The translations under genes and the position numbers were made by a program. Source: Mytilisepta virgata (Eukaryota; Mollusca; Bivalvia; Mytilida; Mytilidae). From it: a DNA stretch of 64,000 nt. The notes beneath the pieces are model-generated. The model made no database searches and had not been told where the DNA came from. It saw only the letters and a list, made by a program, of their open reading frames with translations. Location: assembly GCA_028015205.1 (NCBI GenBank), contig CM051519.1:46790979-46854978 (forward strand), read 5' to 3'. Shown here in pieces: positions 13,087 through 22,458 of this stretch; the first letter of the stretch is position 1, and every line of letters begins with the position of its first letter.

Positions 13087-13962
13087 ATGGATGTTACTGC
13101 ACAAGGAATTTGTCATGAATACCTTTATTCTACTGGAAACTGCAAGTACAAACAGAAGTGTAAATTTGCACATGTTGACAAAAATATTCCTTATATAGAC
13201 ACTCACTGCCATCTTGATTTGATGTATACCAGAAATAACTGCCTCTTAGACGCTTTTAATATGCCCACCAATTTCAAAGGATGTATTGGGAACTATTGCT
13301 TTCCAGAACATTTTATGCTTTGGCCAACACTAGATTCAGAATATTATACGAATTGGTTTACAGTTGGTGTTCATCCAAAGTGTGCTGATCAATATAACCA
13401 AACAGCAGTTGACATTATCAATGAATCTTTGCCCTTAGAAAATTGTGTTGCCATTGGTGAATCTGGGTTAGATTACAGTAAAAGTATTTCATATCGTGTT
13501 CAATCAAACACATTTATTTCTCAATTGGAACTTTGTCATCAATACAACAAACCTGCAGTATTGCATATCAGAGATGCGCAAGAAAAAGGACTACAAATAG
13601 CAAAGACATATTTACATCATGATCACAAAATTAATTTCCATTGCTTTACTGGGACAATGAATGATTACTTAAACTGGACTTACTTTACAAACATAAAATT
13701 TGGAATTACCAATATGTTAACCATCCCAACAGCATTTCAGGTTCAGGAATTTGCTCGAAATTGTCCTCTTGAACATATACTACTTGAAACGGACAGTCCA
13801 CATTTTGTTCCTAGAAATATACAACAAAAAAACATGTTTTCAAACCCAGGACACACCTTGAACGTTGCAATGAGAATTGCACAACTGAAAAACATTTCTG
13901 TCAACAAAGTACTTTCATACACTTCAGCCAACGCAAAATTTTTGTATGGTGTGGACTTCTAA
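13087..13962 (+). CDS. CCCH zinc-finger TatD-family nuclease (left copy)
   Basis: The predicted product is a 291-residue metal-dependent nuclease of the TatD family, whose members are DNA exonucleases or endonucleases. Residues 9-29 form a CCCH finger (C9-x9-C19-x5-C25-x3-H29), which suggests nucleic-acid binding. The TatD domain fills residues 36-291. All expected metal ligands are present: H40 and H42 in DTHCH, E125 in GESG, H160 in VLHIRD, H185 in NFHCFTG and D236 in ETDSPH. The ATG at 13087 is chosen because it lies three bases after a TTTTGCAG acceptor (13076-13083). An earlier TTG in frame is unlikely. Protein sequence is identical in the two arms. The layout resembles animal TATDN2-like proteins. 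Whether it is an element gene or a captured host gene is unresolved. Confidence 0.88.
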   Translation: MDVTAQGICHEYLYSTGNCKYKQKCKFAHVDKNIPYIDTHCHLDLMYTRNNCLLDAFNMPTNFKGCIGNYCFPEHFMLWPTLDSEYYTNWFTVGVHPKCADQYNQTAVDIINESLPLENCVAIGESGLDYSKSISYRVQSNTFISQLELCHQYNKPAVLHIRDAQEKGLQIAKTYLHHDHKINFHCFTGTMNDYLNWTYFTNIKFGITNMLTIPTAFQVQEFARNCPLEHILLETDSPHFVPRNIQQKNMFSNPGHTLNVAMRIAQLKNISVNKVLSYTSANAKFLYGVDF

Positions 13963-13969
13963 AAAAAAC

Positions 13970-13976
13970 AGGTAAG
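13970..13976 (+). promoter_or_regulatory. Strong candidate splice donor after TatD stop
   Basis: AACAG|GTAAGAAAG places a near-consensus donor nine bases after the TAA at 13960-13962. Splicing to the acceptor at 15217-15218 would join TatD and ORF3 on one RNA. A stop so close to the junction would not be expected to trigger decay. The mirror site is near 34682-34688. Confidence 0.5.
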
Positions 13977-15212
13977 AAAGCTAGATGCATGTACAGTAAA
14001 GACAGCATGATTTGCATAAGTTTTAAACTGCACCATATAATTACTAATTTTATTGTAAATCCACATAATTGTGTCGTGTACATTTCTGAATTAAGCTTTA
14101 CTAACCAGCACCTTAGGCATATATACCTTTTAAAGAAATTTACATTCTGTTGTTGACCTCTATACTAGACTTGCTAAAAAATTGTTAAAGGTGCATTGCC
14201 TGATCTTTCCTAACTGCTGAAATGTGCTATTTATGGTTTGTTTTCATCAACAAATGTCTAAACCATCTAAATGTAGTGTAAATTATCGATAGTATCTGTT
14301 TAATTGTGTAAAAACTCTGATTTGTTTACTCAAATTGTCGAAAAATCTGAATTTTCAATTTTTAAAATTATCTCCATTTAAAAGATATGTTCTTGGAAAT
14401 ATATTCATATTGTTTGATTTTAAAGATTAATCTTTTGATTTAAAGTTAAAAAAATATAATTATGAGGGCCAATATTAAAAAAAAAATATTCAGAAATCCT
14501 TTTTAAATTTGTAATACAAAGATGCATCGGAACCTTAAGAAACGTGCTAAAAAGATAGAGGTCAAAATTTATTTTTTGCTTCATGAACAAATAAATAGCC
14601 AGGCACGACAGCTTTAACTCAATAAATTCTTATATAGTTACTGAAATATATTTTTTGCATTGTTTGTATCATTGTGGATGTATAAACATACACTCATACT
14701 TGCATGTAAACATGAATCTAATTTTACATGTTCAGCATGATTGTCTTCCCAGTGAACCTTCAGTCAGAGAAGATTGGTCAATGCAAATATTCCAGTGCGT
14801 AACTATACCCTGGTCTAGTCCTTTCCAAATTGATTCAATTAACTAAAGTAGTGATCACTATCAGTAGTTATTCTATCTTCCCTCCAGTACGCCACAATTT
14901 ATACTTCTGTATTGTAACTGTTTCTCATCCAAATCAATGTACATGTGTAGTCCTCATTCTTCAGTTCAAATTTCAATCCTTATTCACATTCTGAGTGTCA
15001 ATTGGCAAGGTTAAATTCCTGTTTGCCTGTGAAACTCAAAAATTCATAGTTAAAAATTGGCAAGCTTTAAATGAAGCTTTGAATGCCTATTTGCCTATGA
15101 AACTTTGAAATGCTATTCTAACATTGAATGTAAGATTCATAGACTAAATATTATGTTTGATACACTTTTCGGTATATAAAGATCAAATAAAAACATATTT
15201 TTCATGTTCTTA
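13977..15212. other. No gene seen, probable intron or intergenic
   Basis: The stretch is AT-rich, with no long frame on either strand and no recognisable repeat. If the donor at 13972 and acceptor at 15218 are used, it is an intron of about 1.25 kb. Confidence 0.45.
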
Positions 15213-15225
15213 TTCCAGTTTCAAA

Positions 15226-15855
15226 ATGATCATCCCAACCTTACAGTTTTTGGCAGCTGGAAAAATTTCTTCTACTCCAAATATAACCAATGAACAGATA
15301 AACTCATTGCCTGCTGCATGTAGAAATGAAATTGAGCATTTAACGTCCATTAGCAGAAATTTTCAAACTGCTTATAAGCATACCTGCATGTTGCAGAATG
15401 GCATTCTGGAAATTCCACCTGACGGTCCATTTCATGTACATTATGATGAATTGGGATACACTGGACGATTGAAACACAATAATTTTGACTTTTCATTCCT
15501 TATACATCCAGATACTTTTGATATAAAGGAAATAGATGTTATTGCTGATGAAATTCAAACCAAGCAGTCACTTGAAAACATCATAAGTGCTGCATTTAAT
15601 GACCAACCATGTCTTATAGCAACTTACGAAATGAGCCAAAGCTTACATGTGTTAAATAACCAAGCTTTCCTGTTTTCTGAATTAACTGCCACTGAAACTG
15701 ACTTTTATAGACATTTATTGTGTCATTATGTTGACAAGGATATTTCAATATTAGAATTCCCAATTCAACTACCAAAATTTGAAGACAAATCTGAAAACTT
15801 GGATTGTCGTGACTTCGAAAGCTGTAAATTTTATTGTTGGCTCGACATCTTCTAA
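15226..15855 (+). CDS. ORF3, unrecognised 209-residue protein (left copy)
   Basis: I do not recognise this protein. The ATG at 15226 follows a TATTCCAG acceptor (15211-15218) by seven bases. The frame continues 23 codons upstream, but those codons run through the presumed intron. The product is soluble-looking, with no signal peptide or membrane segment. It starts MIIPTLQFLAAGK, has a central FHVHYDELGY segment, and ends in a Cys-rich tail (CRDFESCKFYCW). The left copy has Phe where the right has Cys near 15361. Conservation of an open frame in both arms, and a position between TatD and ORF4 on the same strand, suggest that it belongs to the same cassette. Confidence 0.65.
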   Translation: MIIPTLQFLAAGKISSTPNITNEQINSLPAACRNEIEHLTSISRNFQTAYKHTCMLQNGILEIPPDGPFHVHYDELGYTGRLKHNNFDFSFLIHPDTFDIKEIDVIADEIQTKQSLENIISAAFNDQPCLIATYEMSQSLHVLNNQAFLFSELTATETDFYRHLLCHYVDKDISILEFPIQLPKFEDKSENLDCRDFESCKFYCWLDIF

Positions 15856-16142
15856 CATGCATGCAAAAAGAAAGCTACAGTCTGTATCATGCTAACTCAC
15901 AATTGCTCTGTACTTACAAAATTTACATTCCTGAAAAATACTTTTATTGTTCACTAGCAACAATTATTTATAATTAATCATTTCTGAGATGAAAGAGTAA
16001 ATTAAAAGTTTCATATCTGCATCCACATTGTAACAACAATTTATGTTATGTAAAGGAGAATGTTTAATAATGGCCATATATATAACCCTAAAATCAAAGC
16101 CCTTATATTTCATAAAACAAAATTACATTTCAGTATTAGTAA

Positions 16143-16563
16143 GGCCAATTTTTTATTACTTGGATTACACATCCACCTCCAACATATGTCCAAGTTTTTT
16201 TGCAAATCTAAAAAAAATTTTTTTTTAATTCCGCTACCTATCAGCAATTTTTTTTCCCTGGCAGAAAAAATAGCAAAAAGATTGTAAGAAAATAGCAGAA
16301 TTTGATTAAAATCGCATGAAAACAAGCCTGTTTTGGTTCGATGTGAAGAAAACACTTCCTTATAGTTACATTTCCAGTTGAGTTAGTATCAGAATTTATG
16401 ATTGGTCACAGCTGACCATGTAAAACATCGTTATATCGAAGTTTGTCGGGCGGATCGGAACTTAGAATCTGGTGTAAGTTTTTCTTTTTTCTTTTTTTCC
16501 TTTACCGGCTGATATTTTTTGGATGAAATTCCCGTAATCCAAGAAATTTAAAAAATAATAACC
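16143..16563. mobile_element. PIF/Harbinger-like MITE, family D
   Basis: The ends are GGCCAATTTTTTATTACTTG and, on the complement, GGTTATTATTTTTTAAATTT. Both run into CTTGGATTAC or a close variant. TAA flanks both sides (16140-16142 and 16564-16566). It is related to family C by its terminal sequence but differs inside. Confidence 0.7.
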
Positions 16564-16833
16564 TAAATAATAGATGTGATGTCACTGCACCCATTCTGTT
16601 GAATTTTCATTTTTGCAAAATATCAACAGTGATATACCAACAACAATTAAAAGAAAAGCTCTAAATGAAAATATTCCTACATGTAATTCTGCAAGCAAGA
16701 AACATGTACATGTATGCCCTTTATTGTACATACTCCTTTACACAGCATGCATATAATGTACAACAATTATTAACATGCAATTTATATACATGTATTTGCT
16801 TATATTTATCAAAAAATAATTTATAAATTACAG

Positions 16834-17496
16834 ATGGAGGAAAAATCTCAATGTTTAGATAAATTAAAAGATGTGCTGGTGCAGTAAAATGAACTCACAA
16901 AACAGTTAGAAAAACTTAACCAACAATTAAGAGCTCTAAACCAGCAGGAAAGCTTTCTTACTGCTAGAATTCTGGCAAACACAGGTAGAGTTTCAGCTGA
17001 AACCACCCCCTCATCATCTACCAGATCACCCTCATCAGCGACCAGTACACTGTCATCATCCACCAGCACACTATCAACAGTAACCAGTACACTATCAACA
17101 TTTATGAGTACACCCTCATCTACCAGAACACCCTCATCAGCAACCAGTACACAAAGTACAGCTACCAGTACACCATCAGAGCCCAAAAAAGGTTCCATCA
17201 TAAAGTTCATGACTACAACAAAAAATGCTGGTGAAGCGCAAAAAGAAACAATTGCTATGGATTCGCACTCAGATAAAGAACTTGCAAAAATGTGTTTAAG
17301 TGAGGAAGATGTACAACTTCCAAAGCCAAATATATGTACACCAAAAGAAGAGAAAAACCAAGTTAAAAAATCACAAAGAGCACGACGAAGAATAATTCTT
17401 GACTCTGACACCGACTCCTATTCAGAAAGCAACAAAAAAAAGGATAAAAAACTCAAAGGAAAAGGCAAAAAAGTTTCCAGAACAAAAAACCCTTAG
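16834..17496 (+). pseudogene. ORF4 coiled-coil, Ser/Thr- and Lys-rich protein, left copy with nonsense codon
   Basis: This is the left copy of the protein annotated at 31168-31824. The ATG lies directly after an AATTACAG acceptor (16826-16833). Codon 18 is TAA (16885-16887) where the right copy has AAA, so only 17 residues would be made. A restart at the internal ATG near 17104 would lose the coiled coil. Two extra residues (Glu-Leu, a 6-bp insertion near 17278) also distinguish it. The rest of the frame is open to the TAG at 17494-17496. Confidence 0.8.
17484..17490 (+). promoter_or_regulatory. Candidate -1 frameshift heptamer A AAA AAC (left copy)
   Basis: The heptamer is in the correct register, with zero-frame codons AAA (17485-17487) and AAC (17488-17490), two codons before the TAG. 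Slipping back one base opens 31 codons to a TAA at 17583-17585. The extension repeats the acidic-serine then lysine pattern of the preceding tail. No strong downstream stem is obvious. Confidence 0.45.
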
Positions 17497-17585
17497 ACTC
17501 ATCTGACAACTCGGAACCAGAATCAAAAAAGAGTAAAAAAACCTCCAGGACATTTAAAAAAAAAGAAAAAAAATCATCAAAATAA

Positions 17586-17942
17586 ACGTATTACAATTAA
17601 AATCAATGTAAAACATCAAGACTATACATGTAATTTCTTAATGCATGTTATGAAGCTGTCATCAACTTCCTGTATAATATTTTAACCAATATTTCTATAC
17701 AGTGAAACCTTAAGTACAATGATAGTTGCCCTATTCTGATCTTGATATTGGAAAAAAAGGTGGGTCAGGTGGTAAAAAGGTCCTTTTTGTCAAAAAAAAA
17801 ATTAATAAAAATAACTAGGTGAAGGTTTTAGTAACCTCACTCGATGGAGTAAGGGAGTGGATATAGTGTTTGTTAATTTGTTAGTACATATATGTTTTAG
17901 CAATATTTTTTGCTTTAGTCAATAACTTCGCAAATGTCAGTA
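17586..17942. other. No gene seen
   Basis: This is AT-rich sequence between ORF4 and the truncated MITE. It holds an imperfect inverted repeat around 17819-17840 (GTGAAGGTT and AACCTCAC) and nothing else that I can name. Confidence 0.5.
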
Positions 17943-18157
17943 CCGTATTCCTCGTATTAAGCACCTAAAAAAATGAAAAGGGGGGGCTTTTTAAGTACAA
18001 CACAAACTATATTCATTTCATAGGTTTTCCGTTACAGTATTGACTTTTTACTTTCGATTTTCCATTTTTGCATGTGTGTCATGTTTTTGAATGGACGTTC
18101 ATCACTTAAAAACATACTTCGATCTGGCCTGCAGTATATGAAGTACAATTACCGTAA
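17943..18157. mobile_element. Family A MITE, truncated at the palindrome boundary
   Basis: It begins after TA with CCGTATTCCTCGTATTAAGC and matches the family A element for 215 bases. It then stops at ACCGTAA (18151-18157), where unrelated spacer starts. The matching copy in the right arm continues, after two MITE insertions, to a full second end. Confidence 0.8.
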
Positions 18158-19452
18158 TATTCGAATTATTTTTTTGTCTGTTGTATATAAGAACAAGGCA
18201 GTTTGATAATCGAATTGATTTTTTTTATATTATACATATTTATATTCTAGTTTTCTAGTTTTCTTTTTAAAATATCATCATCTGAGATTTTAATACAAGT
18301 TTTGTTCAGAACAAAGCATATTCTCTTTTCGAAACTCTATGTCAGAATGTGTATCCGTACCGAACATCATAGTAATGCTACGATGTTCTGTTGTTTTGCA
18401 TAAAGACTAATGATTGCCCTAAAAGTGGTCTTGTGGCACAGAACATAGACATCAAGTGGTCCATACCAGGCCTTTGGTAAATTTAAACGTCTCGAAAGTA
18501 AATATTTTTATATTTATGACGAAATAAAATGAAAAAAGACCTACCTTTCAGTATCTTATTAATGACAACTGAAGTCGCAATGGAACTTACTAATCTTACA
18601 TAATTGTCAATAACTTATAAATTATAAATATTATAGACTGGTAGCTAAGGGCAACATAAAATATCAACAGATAAGAGCAATATAAATTATTTTAAAAAGA
18701 CATTATAATGACTTTGCATTTTTTGGGATTATTGATATTTTACATAAAATATCAACAGATAAGAGCAATATAAATTATTTTATCAACAGATAAGAGCAAT
18801 ATAAATTATTTTAAAAAGACGTTATAATGACTTTGCATTTTTTATTAACATATCCAGCTATTATCGTCATCGTGTGACCTCTGGTATTACATAGGTGTCA
18901 AATAATGGCTGTCGATTTATCAGTACAAATCAATGGAACCGGTTACTTAAATGCCCCTAACTTCTTTGTTATCAAGTATTTGACTCTATCCAACCCCTTA
19001 TTATCCTACGTCGTTTTCGATATGTACATTTAATCAGTCCAGGGCATAAAATGTTTGCTTCAAATCGTATTTAATTTTTTTATTTTTAACACCTAATAAA
19101 AACACATCACGTATGTGCATTTTTGCAAAATGACTCATGTTCGAAAACAACCCCACCCAACCCCATAAAATAAAGTTAATATATGATAGAATATAATTAT
19201 GAAGACAAGTTCATGTCGGGTCTCATTTTCTTGCTTAAAAATAAGGTTGAAATGTGTTAATTTTTTTTTATGATTGTTGTGAAATTATTCAAGATGGCGC
19301 CAATCCCAAACGGCTTCTACCTTCTTTATAGTTCAGCACTTCAGCAACATACTGTTGATAACGCGCTGGGCACTGATGTCACTATGCCGCGCGTGCGTGG
19401 GATATAATTTCTATTGACAGTCAAATATATACAAATAAAAGTTCAAAGTAAT
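18158..19452. other. Gene-free spacer with a local triplication
   Basis: ATCAACAGATAAGAGCAATA recurs near 18661, 18749 and 18781, in blocks that end ATAAATTATTTTA. A short inverted pair GAACATC/GATGTTC lies near 18363-18389. No coding sequence is recognised. Confidence 0.55.
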
Positions 19453-20100
19453 TTATTTTTTCTTCTGTTTTGTACTATACATTTTGATTAAAACTATAAC
19501 ACATTGTGTGTTTAATTTATATGTGTAGGTGTTTGAGAACAAATATTGTGATCTCTTCTCGGAAACGGTCAGTGTAGTACATTTTACTGCAGCTCCAGGT
19601 AGAAGGTTCCATTGTAATATTGTTCGTTGATAAAATGGGTAGTTACATGAAACTTTAGTGGTTGTATTGGTCTGTAAGAATGATTGTGTGAATTTTGTCT
19701 TGGTCTTGTGTCGGATTGAATGGATGGATTGGATAAGCTGATCTGTTGGGTAAATAGATGCAAGATGGTGTATTAATTTGTAGAAAAAGATGATGCGTGT
19801 TCTTATTCGCCTTTCCTCAAGAGTTTTTCCGTTTAAAGTTTGTAGCATTTCAGTGACGGAGCTGGTGTTGTGGTATCTGTTGCAAGTGTACCTAGCTGCC
19901 CTGCTCTGGACCATTTCAAGTTGGTGTGTTTGAGATTTGGTATGTGGGTCCCAGACATGTATACTGTATTCTAACTTAGGTCTAACCAGTAATGTATACG
20001 CTTTCTCTTTTACCGTTTTCGAGTTGACCTTTAGATTTCTCTTGATGAAGTTAAGCTTTTGTGTAGCTGAAGCTGTATTATTATTGATACTAGAAGGAAC
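19453..20100 (-). pseudogene. LINE (non-LTR retrotransposon) RT C-terminal remnant
   Basis: Reading the minus strand from about 20090 down, the frame resembles the C-terminal end of LINE reverse transcriptases: KLNFIKRNLKVNS, then VRPKLEYSIHVWDPHT, then LEMVQSRAARYTCNRYHNTS and LEERRIRTR. These are the thumb-to-C-terminal motifs common in CR1/L2-like animal elements. The catalytic palm (F/Y-x-DD) is missing, so this is a 5'-truncated, inactive fragment, as LINE insertions usually are. The frame is open to a stop at 19453-19455. Confidence 0.85.
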
Positions 20101-21530
20101 CAGTGATTCTCGCGGGAGAGGTCAGGGAGTCAGTATTGGATAAGCAAAAAAAGTGGAGAGAAGCTGGCTATTAACAGGATTGTTGTTGCAGGGTTAGAAA
20201 AAAATATGTGAAGAGGAAGATGGCAAATATCTATATCAAAGATAATACAGTTTTAATTTTATGCGACAATCTCAGCGGGTGTCTTTAAGAAGAAGACGGA
20301 TACTATGCCCGTATACCAGATATTGCTATTTACTGGTAAACTATACATTGTTTATCTCAATAATAGAAGTGTATCGTGAATTGCCGCCGGTGTGCATTTA
20401 ATTGTAACATACGTTCACCTATACTATTGTTGGATAAGCAATGCAATGGGTACCAGAAAAGAGTAATATATAAATCCACTGTGGTGTCGGTGTGAATGTT
20501 TTTTTCTTCAACACTTTTGTATCATTATGTCTTTGTTTGTTTCCTTAAATTTTATCTTTTCTCTGAGACTTTTGTCTTTTACTTGTTATTGGACATCTAT
20601 TTCATTCTGAGTGCGGATGTGACTGGCTATTTTTTTCGCACCAGAGTATTCATTTTTGAATTTTTCCAAAGCTGAAAATTGATATTCTGTAAATTTTAAG
20701 ACATATTTATTTGCAGCGGCAACTTTTTTGGGGGGTAAAGGTCAGATTACTTTGTTGTCTGATAGTACTGACGTTCGCTAATTTCATGGTCAGAAAATTT
20801 GTTTGAAAAAACTGCCGTTCCTCGGGATAAAATGGTCGTCCTCTTTAGGAGGAGATAAGTCTTTTATTTACTTTTGTACGGATGTTTAAGGAATAAATCA
20901 TTCATCAGTGTGACCTAAGTCGACATCTCTGAAAGTGATAATTAAATGTAATAAAATAGTTTATCCTTAGGCTGATTTTTGTGTTTGGTATAAATAGTAG
21001 ACCTGGGGAGATTGTTATGTTTAAGGTTATATGTGTAGTGTTTGTATCTTCGCGCTGCGTGAATACAGTAGAATGTGTCCTCATGTATGCTCTTTTTTAT
21101 TACAGTTATTGAGATTCCTTCTCATATGGCTAGGTCGTTGGCCACTAATATTATGTCCATCCGTTTATGATCAAGCCCATTTAACACATATTTCAACTGC
21201 TAAGTTAACAGACGTCTTGATAAATTCCTGTGATTATATAGGGTATGCGGAAACAAACATTTTTTTGGCCATATGTATCATGTACACGCCATGTGAAGGT
21301 GAGACACACAGTAGGAAAAGGTGCATAGTCTGTGATCATTATTTTTATTTAAATGACAAAAAAGGTAAAAACATATACTGTAAATGCATGTATGTACACC
21401 AGGACATGTTTATCATGACCATACCACATGAAGGCCAGACACACAGTAGGTATTCAGTCTGCGATCATTTTTTTTTAATTTAAACAAGAATTATTGTCCT
21501 TTCTATTATTATTTATTTCTATTATTGTCC
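20101..21530. other. Gene-free spacer with an imperfect duplication
   Basis: No recognisable gene is present. An open frame of 150 codons (21031-21483) looks accidental. Its second half reflects two diverged copies of a segment of about 130 bp, containing GACACACAGTAGG and then TGTGATCAT or TGCGATCAT (about 21257-21476). Confidence 0.5.
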
Positions 21531-21653
21531 CCCGCCGCAACGCGATGCGGGGGATATGGTAATGCCGGGCGTCCGTCCGTCCGTCCGTGCTTCCGTCCGT
21601 CAGTCCGTGTGTCCGTCCGTCCGTCCGTGCTTCCGTCCGTCCGTCCACCTTGT
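21531..21653. repeat. Simple (CCGT)n repeat in a dispersed element
   Basis: CCCCGCCGCAACGCGATGCG is followed by irregular GTCCGTCCGTCCGT runs. This is a familiar start of bivalve dispersed repeats. It leads straight into the 161-bp satellite. Confidence 0.7.
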
Positions 21654-22458
21654 AAGCGCTCTAGCAAATTTATTTCTTGACCGATTTGGATAATATTTAT
21701 ACAGTAGCTTTAACTCAATGATACCTCAAGGGAGTTTGAAGATGAGTCATGTCGAAATATTTTTGTAGGAGTTATGCCCCTTAATAACTTAGAAAATTGA
21801 CAAAATTTTCATGTAAGCGCTCTAGCAAATTTATTTCTTGACCGATTTGGATAATATTTATACAGTAGCTTTAACTCAGTGATACCTCAAGGGAGTTCGA
21901 AGATGAGTCATGTCGAAATATTTTTGTAGGAGTTATGCACCTTAATAACTTAGAAAATTGACAAAATTTTCATGTAAGCGCTCTAGCAAATTTATTTCTT
22001 GACCGATTTGGATAATATTTATACAGTAGCTTTAACTCAATGATACCTCAAGGGAGTTCGAAGATGAGTCATGTCGAAATATTTTTGTAGGAGTTATGCC
22101 CCTTAATAACTTAGAAAATTGACAAAATTTTCATGTAAGCGCTCTAGCAAATTTATTTCTTGACCGATTTGGATAATATTTATACAGTAGCTTTAACTCA
22201 ATGATACCTCAAGGGAGTTCGAAGATGAGTCATGTCGAAATATTTTTGTAGGAGTTATGCCCCTTAATAACTTAGAAAATTGACAAAATTTTCATGTAAG
22301 CGCTCTAGCAAATTTATTTCTTGACCGATTTGGATAATATTTATACAGTAGCTTTAACTCAATGATACCTCAAGGGAGTTCGAAGATGAGTCATGTCGAA
22401 ATATTTTTGTAGGAGTTATGCCCCTTAATAACTTAGAAAATTGACAAAATGTTCATCT
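21654..22458. repeat. 161-bp satellite, five near-identical units
   Basis: AAGCGCTCTAGCAAATTTAT starts at 21654, 21815, 21976, 22137 and 22298, an exact 161-bp period. The units differ at only a few positions (for example TTTGAAG versus TTCGAAG). A degenerate sixth unit begins at 22459. The near identity points to recent expansion. Confidence 0.95.

Larger units (their letters stand above)
1..18157 (+). repeat. Left arm of an 18-kb inverted repeat
   Basis: The sequence matches the reverse complement of 30506-48669. Paired positions sum to 48670 at the outer end and 48663 at the inner end. The drift is explained by a 9-bp indel near 4407, single-base changes in A-runs near 5450, 6793, 11140 and 17780, and a 6-bp indel near 17278. 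All ORFs in one arm recur in the other. The outer end lies at or beyond base 1 and cannot be placed. The inner end is at 18157, inside a truncated MITE. Confidence 0.97.

Noticed and set aside
17814..17840. Hairpin followed by CTAG and T on the minus strand, like a Helitron 3' end
   Set aside because: It points opposite to the Rep/helicase ORF, the stem is imperfect and abuts CTAG directly, and CTAG is self-complementary. This is too weak to call an element end.
21031..21483. 150-codon frame in the spacer
   Set aside because: Its composition is odd and its second half reflects a non-coding imperfect duplication. No family resemblance was recognised.
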